Assembly (NCBI GenBank): GCA_044233795.1
Contig: JBIIJL010000023.1
Coordinates: forward strand, 1-26,692
From: JBIIJL01 sp044233795
GTDB taxonomy: Bacteria; Pseudomonadota; Gammaproteobacteria; Legionellales; Legionellaceae
DNA: 26,692 bases
Direction: 5' to 3'
This document shows positions 1 to 8,834 of the stretch, piece after piece. The notes under the pieces were generated by a model. The model saw nothing but the letters and a program-made list of their open reading frames with translations. It did no database searches and had not been told where the DNA came from. Numbering within the stretch: position 1 is the stretch's first letter; the number at the start of each line of letters is the position of its first letter. A program made the position numbers and the translations under genes.

Positions 1-191
1 AAGATGCTGATTTAATTTGTTTTATCTATCGTGATGAAGTATATAACGAAGATAGTCCTGATAAGGGTACTGCAGAAATTATTATTGCTAAACAACGAAA
101 TGGTCCAATCGGAAAAGTACGGGTTGCATTTTTAGGCAAATATACTCGTTTCGAAGATCTAGCCTTTAATGGGTATCAAGGGGTAGATTAA
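1..191 (+). CDS. dnaB: Replicative DNA helicase DnaB, C-terminal end (partial)
   Basis: The 5' part lies outside the window. The reading frame starts at base 3 and ends with TAA at 189-191. The 62 visible residues are the C-terminal strand-rich end of the RecA-like helicase domain. They contain the FIYRDEVYNE, GTAEIIIAKQRNGPIG and RFEDLA segments, which I recognise as the DnaB C-terminus. DnaB is the hexameric ring helicase that unwinds DNA ahead of the replication fork. The stop codon lies one base before the alr start, so the two genes are probably co-transcribed, an arrangement seen in many gamma-proteobacteria. Confidence 0.93.
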   Translation, partial: DADLICFIYRDEVYNEDSPDKGTAEIIIAKQRNGPIGKVRVAFLGKYTRFEDLAFNGYQGVD

Positions 192-192
192 C

Positions 193-1272
193 GTGACAAG
201 ACCCACCCGCGTTCATGTGAATGCTCAAGCATTGATTCACAACCTTCAATGTGTAAGAAGCCGTGCGCCTAATAGAAAAATCATCTCGATGGTCAAAGCC
301 AATGCCTATGGTTGTGGTTTGTCTGCTATTTTGCATGTTCTTGAGGGGCAGGTTGATGCATTTGGAGTGGCGTGTATTGAAGAGGCGATGGCGGTACGTG
401 AACTTGGGAGCAGGACGGCTTGTGTACTGTTTCAAGGGATCTTTCGAGCAGAAGAACTTAAATATGTATCACAGTATGGCTTTGATTTGGTCGTTCATCA
501 TGAGGAACAACTCAAATGGATTCTTGAAACGCCATTAAAAAATAAGATAAAAGTATGGGTAAAAGTTGATACCGGTATGCATCGTTTAGGCTTTCAGCCA
601 GAGGATGTAGCGAGGGTTATTGTTTCGTTAAAAGGGTGTCCTTGGGTTATGGGGGAACTTGGTCTGATGACCCATCTGGCTTGTGCAGATGAGCCTTTAA
701 ATCCTATGAATCAGCGTCAGCTAGAGGCGTTTAATGGTATTCATTTGCCTGGTTTCAATCTTACCCGCTCTATTGCCAATTCTGCTGCTATTTTATCATT
801 ACCTGAGGCACATGCCGATGTGGTGCGGCCTGGGCTCATGCTTTACGGTGTGTCACCTTTTGTCAATCACTCAGGGCGAGAGCTTGGATTGATGCCAGTG
901 TTACGGCTCGTTTCTGAAGTGAGTGCTATTCATCAATTGTCTGTTGGTGCGAGAGTTGGATACGGTGGAACGTGGCAAGCTTCAAGACCTTCAACGATAG
1001 CTGTGGTTCCTGTTGGTTATGGGGATGGCTATCCGCGCCACATTAAACCCAATACACCAACTTTTCTCAACGGTGTTATTGCACCTATCGTTGGGCGAGT
1101 TTCTATGGATATGTTAAGTATTGATATTACTGATTGCCCAAATGTGCAGATTGGAGATGCAGTTGAATTATGGGGGCAGCATATTCCAGTTGAGACCATC
1201 GCAGAACAAGCGGGTACAATAGGTTATGAATTGATTTGCCAAACTTCGCAACGGGTGCGTTTTGATTTTTAA
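193..1272 (+). CDS. alr: Alanine racemase (PLP-dependent)
   Basis: Interconverts L- and D-alanine in the cytoplasm, supplying D-alanine for peptidoglycan. The protein has 359 residues, the usual family length. The PLP-binding lysine is K35 in the motif VKANAYGCG. The second catalytic residue, Tyr257, is in RVGYGGTW, and the N-terminal TIM barrel is followed by the beta domain containing VPVGYGDGYPR and GRVSMDM. The start is GTG at 193, one base after the dnaB stop. No strong Shine-Dalgarno sequence is visible, so translation may be coupled to dnaB. Whether this is the constitutive (Alr) or catabolic (DadX) type cannot be told from sequence, but the linkage to dnaB favours the biosynthetic Alr. 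Confidence 0.95.
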   Translation: MTRPTRVHVNAQALIHNLQCVRSRAPNRKIISMVKANAYGCGLSAILHVLEGQVDAFGVACIEEAMAVRELGSRTACVLFQGIFRAEELKYVSQYGFDLVVHHEEQLKWILETPLKNKIKVWVKVDTGMHRLGFQPEDVARVIVSLKGCPWVMGELGLMTHLACADEPLNPMNQRQLEAFNGIHLPGFNLTRSIANSAAILSLPEAHADVVRPGLMLYGVSPFVNHSGRELGLMPVLRLVSEVSAIHQLSVGARVGYGGTWQASRPSTIAVVPVGYGDGYPRHIKPNTPTFLNGVIAPIVGRVSMDMLSIDITDCPNVQIGDAVELWGQHIPVETIAEQAGTIGYELICQTSQRVRFDF

Positions 1273-1351
1273 ACACCATTGATGCTAGGTAACGTCCCTG
1301 ATGGTCATTGTGGTATGTATTCTTGCAGTTTGAAAAATAAGCGACATAGAA

Positions 1352-1684
1352 TCACCAAGTAGCTACTTTTTTAACGGGATTTTGCAAACTACAGATTTCT
1401 GATACACCGCCGTTATTGCAAATCACCAACCCCATTGGGTCAATAAGCAAAACGCCACCTTGCCATAAACAACATCCTGAAACACGTTGTATATCCATCA
1501 CGGCGTGAATGGTGCAATAGCAAGAAGAGTAATAACCGTTGTTACAAACATATCGTCCTGCTGATGAGTCACAGTAACTGATCCCACCCATTTGGCTACA
1601 ACAGTCTGTACACGCAGCATAACAATTGGTTATGGTGCTCATGAGCAAGGTCGCGATAGCTAAGAGCCTTTGGGATAGTTGCAT
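1352..1684 (-). CDS. Small exported cysteine-rich protein with duplicated motif
   Basis: A 110-residue protein I do not recognise by name. Residues 1-23 look like a signal peptide (QRLLAIATLLMST core, then CYA|A), so the product is probably periplasmic or secreted. The predicted mature part has 11 cysteines in fewer than 90 residues, suggesting disulfide bonding. Two similar units are visible at about residues 28-57 and 71-98. Each has paired cysteines, GG after three or four residues, an aspartate, then a G-x-x-(V/I)-CNNG-x-x-S core and a further cysteine. The start is supported by GGAAG six bases upstream of the ATG. It converges on alr, with 79 bases between the stop codons. No function is assigned. 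Confidence 0.7.
   Translation of the reverse strand: MQLSQRLLAIATLLMSTITNCYAACTDCCSQMGGISYCDSSAGRYVCNNGYYSSCYCTIHAVMDIQRVSGCCLWQGGVLLIDPMGLVICNNGGVSEICSLQNPVKKVATW
1391..1603 (-). repeat. Two degenerate copies of a cysteine-rich motif
   Basis: Within the small exported protein, codons 28-57 and 71-98 encode two related segments sharing CC, GG, D, G and the CNNG core with a serine and cysteine after it. The similarity is at protein level; the DNA copies have diverged. Confidence 0.55.
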
Positions 1685-1735
1685 GGTGCTTCCATTTTGT
1701 CGTATAAGTTTAGCATAGCATATACTGATGACATT

Positions 1736-2986
1736 TCAATTTTGCGGGTCTACATGATCTAAAATTTGCTCAGTAGATAGAATGCTATTTTGATTGATTT
1801 TTGCTATGTCTGTGTTCTCTAATTCAACGGATTCAATTTTTTGAAAACGTTGAGTAATTTTTTTTGCACTTGTATTGACTTCATTAACATCTTGATGAGC
1901 TAAATCAATGTGTTTTGTAAGCTTATCCATACGCTTTTCAAAGCGCATGAAATCCCCACTTAAGGCCTGGAGGTGTTGTTGGATGATATGCACTTGTTTA
2001 CGTGTTGCATCGTCTTTTAATACAGCTCGTGCTGTAGTTAAGACGGCCATCAGCGTGCTTGGCGACACAAGCCAGACCTTTAATCGTTGGGATAAAGCGA
2101 TGATATCAGGATAGTTGGCATGAATATCAGCAAAAATCGATTCTGCAGGGATAAACATCATCGCACCATCGGTTGTTTCATTAGGAATAATATATTTTTC
2201 AGCAATGTCCTTGAGATGTTTTTGCAAGTCTTGGCGAAATTGTTGTTGTAAGACTTTTCGTTCAGTGGGAGCTACATCTTTATGATTTAGTTTTTGAAAA
2301 GTTTCTAGGGGGAATTTTGCATCAATGACAATGTTACCGGTAGGCTCTGGTAAAAAAAGCACGCAATCCGCACGCTTTTGATTGCTCAAGGTATGTTGCA
2401 AGCTATAGTGCGTGCTTGGGATCATATTTGCAATCAATGCAGAGAGTTGCACCTCTCCAAATGCACCGCGAGCACGTTTATCGATAAGGATATCCTGAAG
2501 ACTCACAACATGTGATGATAGTTCTGAGATTTGTTTTTGGGCCTCATCGATGATGGTGAGTCGTCTTACGACATCCGTAAACGTCGTGGATGTTTTTTCA
2601 AAACCTTCAGTTAAACGGTGATTGACTTGGTGTGTGAGACTATGGAGCTGGTTGCGGATCTCTTCTGTTAAAGTTTGTAAATGAGAGGTTAAGCCACTCG
2701 CATGTTGTTTAAAGCTATGATTGATTTGTTCGCGTACATCTAACATTTGACGTTGCAATGTTTCGGCTATTAACTGTTGGTTGGTGAGTTGACCCTGGGT
2801 GATTTTCTCATGAATGTTGAGTGTGCCTGCTTGTTGCAGCTGTTGTAATCCTTGTAGGAGCTCAGTAAGGTGATTTCTTTGCGCGCGTTGCAATTGTCGG
2901 CGGATGAGCCAGAACATCAATCCGGCTTGTACAAGGGATGCTACAAGAAGCACCTTAAGTAGAGGTAGATGGATTAAATCTGTCAT
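1736..2986 (-). CDS. rmuC: RmuC family DNA recombination protein
   Basis: A 416-residue protein. Residues about 9-28 form one hydrophobic N-terminal segment. A long glutamine-rich coiled coil (roughly 35-160) follows, then the RmuC domain (about 170-390), recognisable by RGAFGEVQLSALI, VIDAKFPLETFQKL and the FIPAES segment. The family is a predicted membrane-anchored nuclease-like protein first linked to limiting DNA inversion and rearrangement; its biochemistry is still poorly defined. The start ATG at 2986 has no clear Shine-Dalgarno site. The gene is divergent from secA across 243 bases, and no convincing sigma-70 promoter was identified there by eye. Length and domain order are normal. 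Confidence 0.88.
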   Translation of the reverse strand: MTDLIHLPLLKVLLVASLVQAGLMFWLIRRQLQRAQRNHLTELLQGLQQLQQAGTLNIHEKITQGQLTNQQLIAETLQRQMLDVREQINHSFKQHASGLTSHLQTLTEEIRNQLHSLTHQVNHRLTEGFEKTSTTFTDVVRRLTIIDEAQKQISELSSHVVSLQDILIDKRARGAFGEVQLSALIANMIPSTHYSLQHTLSNQKRADCVLFLPEPTGNIVIDAKFPLETFQKLNHKDVAPTERKVLQQQFRQDLQKHLKDIAEKYIIPNETTDGAMMFIPAESIFADIHANYPDIIALSQRLKVWLVSPSTLMAVLTTARAVLKDDATRKQVHIIQQHLQALSGDFMRFEKRMDKLTKHIDLAHQDVNEVNTSAKKITQRFQKIESVELENTDIAKINQNSILSTEQILDHVDPQN

Positions 2987-3229
2987 TTGGTATCTATTGT
3001 TTGTTGATGAAGAGACTAGTATAACGGGATGCTTAACTTATTGCGTCATAAATAGCCAACGTCTATAAAATTATTTTTAGCATTCTCAACCTTAATTTGA
3101 GCACGGATTTTTCAGATTACTTCGTATTTTCTTTTCTCCCGGCTGTTAAGCATGCGGTATTCATGGCAATTATCCACAAATTCTAGTAAATTAAGAAGTT
3201 TTAATGACGATGTGAGGATCACCCGAGCC

Positions 3230-5923
3230 ATGCTTAATACGCTAATGAAGAAAATGTTTGGTAGTCGCAATGAGCGAACTTTGCGCCGCATGGAAAAATC
3301 TGTCTCTGCCATCAGTGCTTTTGAGGCACAAATGCAAGTGTTAACCGATGAAGAGTTATCCTCGAAAACAACCCAGTTTAAATCACGCTTTGCAGAAGGT
3401 GAAACACTTGATGAGCTGTTGGCCGAAGCTTTTGCTGTTGTTAGGGAAGTGTCTGTTCGCACCTTAAGTTTACGCCATTTTGATGTGCAATTAATTGGTG
3501 GGATGGTACTTCATGAGGGTAACATCGCTGAGATGCGTACCGGAGAGGGCAAAACGTTGGTTGCGACCTTGCCTGCATATCTTAATGCCATCAGTGGTAA
3601 TGGCGTTCATATCGTGACGGTGAATGATTATCTTGCTAAGCGTGATAGCCAATGGATGAAGCCTATTTTCGAATTTTTGGGGCTTAAGGTCGGTGTGATT
3701 TATCCTGATATGCCACACCATGAAAAACAAGAAGCCTATCGAGCGGATATTGTTTATGGGACCAACAATGAGTTTGGATTTGATTATCTTCGCGATAATA
3801 TGGCATTTAGTGCTGCGGATAAGGTACAGCGTAATTTAAATTTTGCCATTGTCGATGAAGTAGATTCTATCTTGATTGATGAGGCCCGCACACCGCTAAT
3901 TATCTCGGGCGCCGCCGAAGATAGCTCTGAGCTTTATATCAAAGTTAATCAGCTCATCCCTCTTTTGAAAAAACAAGAAAATGAAGAGGACGGTGGGGAT
4001 TATACCGTTGATGAAAAGCAAAAGCAGGCTCACTTAACCGAAATTGGTCATCAACATATCGAAGAATTACTCACCCAGGAAGGTTTGTTAAATGAAGGTG
4101 ATAGTCTTTATCACGCGAGTAACATCATGCTTATGCATCATGTGAATGCGGCATTAAAAGCTCACGCAATGTTTCATCGTGACATTGACTATATCGTGCA
4201 AAATAACCAAGTGGTGATTGTGGATGAACACACTGGGCGTACCATGCCTGGACGACGCTGGTCAGATGGACTTCACCAGGCGGTTGAAGCCAAGGAGCAT
4301 GCAGAGATTCAGAATGAAAACCAAACACTCGCATCGATCACTTTTCAAAATTTTTTCAGATTATACAACAAACTATCTGGGATGACAGGAACTGCAGATA
4401 CGGAAGCTTATGAGTTTCAACAAATTTATCATCTTGATGTAGTAGTCATTCCTACCAATCAATTGATGAGCCGAAAAGATGAATCAGATTTGGTGTATCT
4501 TGGCCAACAAGATAAATACCAAGCAATCATCGAAGATGTACGTGATTGTGTGGCACGCAAACAGCCTGTTTTAGTAGGTACCGCATCTATTGAAGCCTCT
4601 GAATTATTGAGTGGATTATTAAAAAAAGTTGGTATTAAACACCAAGTATTGAATGCCAAGTTTCATGAAAAAGAAGCGCATATCATCGCTGAAGCCGGAC
4701 GGCCTGGGGTTGTGACGATAGCCACTAACATGGCTGGGCGAGGAACGGATATTGTGTTGGGTGGGAGTTTAGCAGCTGATCTTGCAAAATTGTCAGAGGA
4801 TGCTACCGATACAATGCGTCAAGATATCAAAGATGATTGGCGAAGACGTCATGAGGAGGTTTTAGCAGCTGGTGGACTGAGGATTGTTGGATCAGAGCGC
4901 CATGAGTCACGGCGGATTGATAATCAGCTCCGTGGTCGCGCAGGGCGGCAGGGCGACCCTGGAAGTAGTCGGTTTTACTTATCTTTAGAAGACAATTTAA
5001 TGCGCATTTTTGCCTCAGAACGGGTTGCTGCCTTGATGCGTCGTTTGGGTATGAAACCAGGCGAACCTATTGAACATAATCTTGTCACAAAAGCGATTGA
5101 AAATGCCCAGCGAAAATTGGAAGGACATCATTTCGATATTCGTAAGCAATTACTTGAATACGATAACGTAGCTAACGAGCAACGAAAAGTAATCTATAGC
5201 CAAAGAGCTAGCATTATGGCGATAGATGATCCCCTTGAAGCAGTAAAAGCGATACGTGAAGAAGTGCTTGAAGGGCTGGTTGATAGTTATCTTCCACCCG
5301 ATAGTCTAGAGGATCAGTGGGATATTCATCATTTGATGCAAGTATTAACTGATGATTTTAAATTAACTGTGCCAATAAAATCTTGGGTTGATGATGATCA
5401 CACGATACAACCTGTTGTTATTAAAAATAAAATAATTGCTATTGCAAATGTTCAATACCAAGAAAAGGAGCAGCAATTAGGTCGCGAAATACTTGCTCAA
5501 TTTGAAAAATCAGTGATTCTTCAAGCGATGGACAATCATTGGCGAGAGCATTTGGCAGCGATGGATCATTTACGTCAAGGAATACATCTTCGTGGGTATG
5601 CTCAAAAGGATCCTAAACAAGAATATAAACGAGAAGCATTCACCTTGTTTTCTACGATGCTTGACAGCTTAAAATATGAAATTGTAAAACTATTAGGATC
5701 GGTTGAGGTACGTAATGAAGAAGATGTTGATGCAATTGAAATTCAGCGTCGTTCTGAAGTTGCTCAAAAATTACAGTTTATACACAATGAAGCAGGCGAT
5801 GACGATATTCCAGAATCTACTGTGACAACTTTCAAACGAAATGAAAGGAAAGTTGGCCGAAACGATGTTTGTCCTTGCGGTTCAGGCAAGAAATACAAAA
5901 GTTGCCATGGACGCCTGGCATGA
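3230..5923 (+). CDS. secA: Preprotein translocase ATPase SecA
   Basis: The motor of the general secretion pathway: it binds SecYEG and uses ATP to push unfolded preproteins across the inner membrane. The chosen start, ATG 3230, gives 897 residues and the expected N-terminus (MLNTLMKKMFGSRNERTLRR), close to E. coli SecA at 901. The frame stays open 26 codons further up, but that stretch does not resemble SecA. Visible motifs: Walker A MRTGEGKT at 102-109, DEAD-like VDEVDSILIDEARTP, NMAGRGTDI, the QLRGRAGRQGD helicase motif, and a C-terminal zinc/SecB-binding motif with Cys881, Cys883, Cys892 and His893. A GAGG at 3214-3217 is somewhat far from the start. The stop overlaps the mutT start. Confidence 0.97.
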   Translation: MLNTLMKKMFGSRNERTLRRMEKSVSAISAFEAQMQVLTDEELSSKTTQFKSRFAEGETLDELLAEAFAVVREVSVRTLSLRHFDVQLIGGMVLHEGNIAEMRTGEGKTLVATLPAYLNAISGNGVHIVTVNDYLAKRDSQWMKPIFEFLGLKVGVIYPDMPHHEKQEAYRADIVYGTNNEFGFDYLRDNMAFSAADKVQRNLNFAIVDEVDSILIDEARTPLIISGAAEDSSELYIKVNQLIPLLKKQENEEDGGDYTVDEKQKQAHLTEIGHQHIEELLTQEGLLNEGDSLYHASNIMLMHHVNAALKAHAMFHRDIDYIVQNNQVVIVDEHTGRTMPGRRWSDGLHQAVEAKEHAEIQNENQTLASITFQNFFRLYNKLSGMTGTADTEAYEFQQIYHLDVVVIPTNQLMSRKDESDLVYLGQQDKYQAIIEDVRDCVARKQPVLVGTASIEASELLSGLLKKVGIKHQVLNAKFHEKEAHIIAEAGRPGVVTIATNMAGRGTDIVLGGSLAADLAKLSEDATDTMRQDIKDDWRRRHEEVLAAGGLRIVGSERHESRRIDNQLRGRAGRQGDPGSSRFYLSLEDNLMRIFASERVAALMRRLGMKPGEPIEHNLVTKAIENAQRKLEGHHFDIRKQLLEYDNVANEQRKVIYSQRASIMAIDDPLEAVKAIREEVLEGLVDSYLPPDSLEDQWDIHHLMQVLTDDFKLTVPIKSWVDDDHTIQPVVIKNKIIAIANVQYQEKEQQLGREILAQFEKSVILQAMDNHWREHLAAMDHLRQGIHLRGYAQKDPKQEYKREAFTLFSTMLDSLKYEIVKLLGSVEVRNEEDVDAIEIQRRSEVAQKLQFIHNEAGDDDIPESTVTTFKRNERKVGRNDVCPCGSGKKYKSCHGRLA

Positions 5924-6300
5924 GGGTTGCTATTGGTATTATCTTTGATCAACATCGCCAGGTGTTGATTACAAGACGCTCGCTTGCCGCCACCCACCCA
6001 GGATATTGGGAGTTTCCTGGAGGAAAATTAGAAACTGGAGAAACGGCAGAAGCTGCATTACATCGAGAGATCCTGGAGGAAGTCGGGCTTCGTGTGTTAA
6101 AGCGGCAATTCTTAGGTGAAATTTCACATAATTATGATCATCACGTTGTTACTTTGGTTGTTTTCCTGGTTGAGGCTTTTGAAGGAGAGCCTATATGCTC
6201 GGCACAACAAATAGAGCTTAGATGGGTGCCTCTTGATAAACTAGGGGATTTTAATTTTCCCGAAGCAAACGATAAAATTGTTGCGATGATCCAACGCTAA
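5920..6300 (+). CDS. mutT: MutT-type Nudix hydrolase (8-oxo-dGTP diphosphatase)
   Basis: Removes 8-oxo-dGTP from the nucleotide pool, preventing A:T to C:G transversions. The protein has 126 residues, against 129 in E. coli. The complete Nudix box runs from G35 to L57: G35, E41, R49-E50, E53-E54 and G56 are all present. The start is the ATG at 5920 in an ATGA overlap with the secA stop codon, which suggests translational coupling. A longer open frame upstream lies inside secA and is discarded. secA-mutT adjacency is common in gamma-proteobacteria and supports the MutT assignment over other Nudix enzymes. The C-terminus ends normally (ANDKIVAMIQR). Confidence 0.93.
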   Translation: MRVAIGIIFDQHRQVLITRRSLAATHPGYWEFPGGKLETGETAEAALHREILEEVGLRVLKRQFLGEISHNYDHHVVTLVVFLVEAFEGEPICSAQQIELRWVPLDKLGDFNFPEANDKIVAMIQR

Positions 6301-6461
6301 AAAAGACATCCCATGATGTATGGACTAACAGCTGCAGGCAAAACTCAATTGATGATTATAAGCATAGTCTGCAGTTGATATGGTTTATCTAAGCAGTATC
6401 TAGGGTAGTTTTGTACTTTTCCTAGCGAAAGCTTCGATGGATGCTTGCCTAGAAAGCCAAA

Positions 6462-6692
6462 TTAACTTTCTTCTTCAGCTTCGGATTTGGTTTTTTTTGC
6501 AGGTTTTTCTTCAGAAGCAGCTTTAGTTTTTACAGGTTTGGTTTTGGTTTGATTTTCTGCAGGTGCATTGGGGTGATTCTTTTTGTATGTTGACACAATC
6601 TCCTCGATGCTTGTCTTGATATCTTTAAATAATTTTGCACTGATATCACCTATTTCTTTTAAGTCAGGTAACTTTGATTTAAAATCACTCAT
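6462..6692 (-). CDS. Small lysine-rich protein with charged low-complexity tail
   Basis: A 76-residue protein of unknown function. Residues 1-40 could form a helix (SDFKSKLPDLKEIGDISAKL then FKDIKTSIEEIVSTYKK). The rest is low complexity, built from K, T, A, P and E, with several KTK/AKK groups and an EAEEES end. The start is chosen at 6692 because GGAG lies six bases upstream; the ATG 18 bases earlier lacks a suitable ribosome site. The tail resembles those of histone H1-like or phasin-like small proteins, but this is appearance only. It lies alone between mutT (convergent) and the ankyrin gene. Confidence 0.6.
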   Translation of the reverse strand: MSDFKSKLPDLKEIGDISAKLFKDIKTSIEEIVSTYKKNHPNAPAENQTKTKPVKTKAASEEKPAKKTKSEAEEES

Positions 6693-6762
6693 GATGCTCT
6701 CCATGGTCAAATGACAAAACCTCTATCATCATAGATTACACCTAAGATTGCTGTTTGCAAAG

Positions 6763-7821
6763 TCATTGTATTGAAACTAAGGCAGATTGCGCTTCTTTTA
6801 ATAGCTGCTCAGTTTTAGTTTGGTGAACGAAAAAATTCGATTTGCTCGTCCACGCTTTAGGCAATATCATGTTAAATAAATGGGCAAGTTCGTTTAAGAT
6901 CACTAAACCCGCACGACGCAAAAGGTCACGCTCTTTTATTAATTTGGGGTTTTGTAATGCTTGGTCTAATTCATGTTGAATGAACCGAATAAGCTCTGGT
7001 CCAGTTTGTTGCCTACTCAATTGAATGATATTTGAGCACATCAAGAGAAGTGTTTCAGATTTTTCCTTGGCTACACTAGTTCTGATCTTCGATAGAAATT
7101 CTGCATGCTTTTTCAATGGATTAATTGCTTTTGAAATGGAGCAATTTAGTTTATGCATACTTGCTAAGTCCGTGTGCTTTTCAGGATATGATCTATCAAT
7201 AGTCGAGCAAAATGATTCTATGTCCATAAATCGGTCGCATAATGTATATGTATAGTTTTGTGTGCCTCCGGTGGCTTCTACAAGTATTTCATTCGTTTTT
7301 TGTATATCTAGAAAGCATAATGCTTGAGGAAGGTTGCCGCTATTATCCTGGATATTCCAATTAGCACCATGTTGGCTTAAAGCATCAATTGATTCAATAT
7401 CTCTCCGGATGAAGGCATAATGTAAAGCAGTGCGACCATGTTTATCCGTAGCATTTACGTCAGCATTTAAGGACAATAGTTTAAGCGCCACCACTGACAT
7501 AGGTGTCGTGCTTTCTTTATCAGAGGTGTGGGTCCTCTTATGATGCCAACCCTTAGCTATTGTTAAAATAAGCGGTGTAGCTTCATTGTAATACTCATCT
7601 TTAACGTTGATATCACCAAAGCGAATTTTTCTATCTAGCAAAACGATAACAGCTTCGATTGATGCATTTGCAATGCCCCAAAGTAATGGTGTGTTGCCTG
7701 TAAATTTATCTGATTGATCCTCGGCGATGAGTTGGTAATCTTGAAGCTCCTGATACCTATTTTGAAGAACTAGATCAAATATGTGAGGTTTAGGAATATA
7801 GCTAGAAATAAATCTGGGCAT
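6763..7821 (-). CDS. Ankyrin-repeat protein, candidate secreted effector
   Basis: A 352-residue protein. Residues about 41-160 contain roughly three ankyrin repeats. The clearest is GRTALHYAFIRRDIESIDAL followed by HGANWNIQD (129-159). Before it come an ATPLILTIAKG unit with an insertion (79-127) and GNTPLLWGIANASIEAV (42-58). The C-terminal 190 residues are helical and unrecognised. No signal peptide is seen. In Legionella-like bacteria such proteins are often Dot/Icm effectors that bind host proteins; the tail (QLLKEAQSALVSIQ) has the mix of glutamate and hydrophobic residues seen in such signals, which is weak evidence. The start ATG has no Shine-Dalgarno site, and a candidate promoter lies only 15 bases upstream. 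Confidence 0.72.
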   Translation of the reverse strand: MPRFISSYIPKPHIFDLVLQNRYQELQDYQLIAEDQSDKFTGNTPLLWGIANASIEAVIVLLDRKIRFGDINVKDEYYNEATPLILTIAKGWHHKRTHTSDKESTTPMSVVALKLLSLNADVNATDKHGRTALHYAFIRRDIESIDALSQHGANWNIQDNSGNLPQALCFLDIQKTNEILVEATGGTQNYTYTLCDRFMDIESFCSTIDRSYPEKHTDLASMHKLNCSISKAINPLKKHAEFLSKIRTSVAKEKSETLLLMCSNIIQLSRQQTGPELIRFIQHELDQALQNPKLIKERDLLRRAGLVILNELAHLFNMILPKAWTSKSNFFVHQTKTEQLLKEAQSALVSIQ

Positions 7822-7835
7822 ATGATGAATATCGA

Positions 7836-7864
7836 ATAGTAATAGGGGTAATATATTGTATCAA
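7836..7864 (-). promoter_or_regulatory. Candidate promoter of the ankyrin gene
   Basis: Reading the minus strand, TTGATA (7864-7859), a 17-base spacer and TACTAT (7841-7836) fit a sigma-70 promoter. It would start transcription only about eight bases before the ATG. An overlapping extended -10 (TGATACAAT) could give a longer leader instead. Confidence 0.35.
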
Positions 7865-7987
7865 AGTTATATTAAGTGAACCTTAAGAGTTTTGTGTGTT
7901 CCTATAAACACCAAGCTTGGGTCGTGATTGTTCAAAAATTTGCATTTGTGTGGTTTGAAATTGGTGAGTCATTATATTGCGGTGGGC

Positions 7988-8719
7988 CTACTCACCTGGG
8001 TTTTTTTTGTCTTTAGGGGTTATCATCAGCAATGATGCGTCGTAGGTTCCTGCCCCAAGCATAATGGCATTAATTAGTCTTGCTATACTAACTCTGTAAT
8101 AATTGTTGCCTGATAAGGGATTTTCGCGGATAGGATCTGCAACCATTATACCGCGTTTTTTCTCATCATAGCCGCACAATACCACAAAATGGCCTGATGC
8201 AACGCCTTGTAGATCGTCAAAAAATGCTTCGCCTTCCTGGGTGAACAACTCACGTGAAGTTCGATAGAGATAGGTTGAGTTCAACCCAGTGAGAATAGGG
8301 ATGTTTTTTTTGAAATAATCTTTAAGGAGTTGGACATCGATTGTTTTGAAGCGCACTTCGCCACCTAAGGTCAAGAAGTCTTGAAATGATTTACTTGCCA
8401 ATGCTAAATCCTGTGAATGCTTGAATTTTTCCTGACTTTTAAGCTTTGTTAGCAAGACTTCATTCGGAGATTTTGATTTGTGAAACCAGGTGGGGTCAAA
8501 AATGTCTAATTGGTTAACATATATTGTTGCATTAAATCCTTGCTCTAATGCATGCTTGCCAAGCATTGGGCTTAGAGTACCTCCTGAGCGTGAGTGATCA
8601 ATCGTTCCTGCGATATCTTGTAGAGAAATATTATGCCCATAATACTTATAAATGGAATGAAGACTTGTAGGTCCGCATGTTTCATCATCAGGCTGTGTTC
8701 CAATTTTAAGATCAATCAC
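7988..8719 (-). CDS. Papain-like (C39-type) cysteine peptidase family protein
   Basis: A 243-residue protein with no signal peptide or membrane segment. Q9 and C15 in TQPDDETCGPTS, H177 in SGHFVVLCGYD and D195 in VADP match the glutamine, cysteine, histidine and aspartate of papain-like C39 peptidases in the usual order. The start is GTG at 8719 with GGAG seven bases upstream. Unlike C39 domains of bacteriocin exporters it is free-standing, with no ABC transporter or leader peptide nearby. It may be a soluble peptidase, amidase or transferase. In some proteobacteria similar genes sit near ATP-grasp ligases; none is seen here. The substrate is unknown. Confidence 0.7.
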   Translation of the reverse strand: MIDLKIGTQPDDETCGPTSLHSIYKYYGHNISLQDIAGTIDHSRSGGTLSPMLGKHALEQGFNATIYVNQLDIFDPTWFHKSKSPNEVLLTKLKSQEKFKHSQDLALASKSFQDFLTLGGEVRFKTIDVQLLKDYFKKNIPILTGLNSTYLYRTSRELFTQEGEAFFDDLQGVASGHFVVLCGYDEKKRGIMVADPIRENPLSGNNYYRVSIARLINAIMLGAGTYDASLLMITPKDKKNPGE

Positions 8720-8834
8720 GATTTATCTCCAGGAGATGCCTTTAGATCTAGAGATCGGCAGAGAAGCCTGGAACTTTAGTTCGATGAGTCATTGCGGGGC
8801 ATAAAGTCAGGTATTAATACGTTTTAGTTAAACG

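Noticed and set aside
3152..3229. A 26-codon upstream extension of secA
   Set aside because: The extra residues do not resemble SecA; the ATG at 3230 gives the conserved N-terminus and family length.
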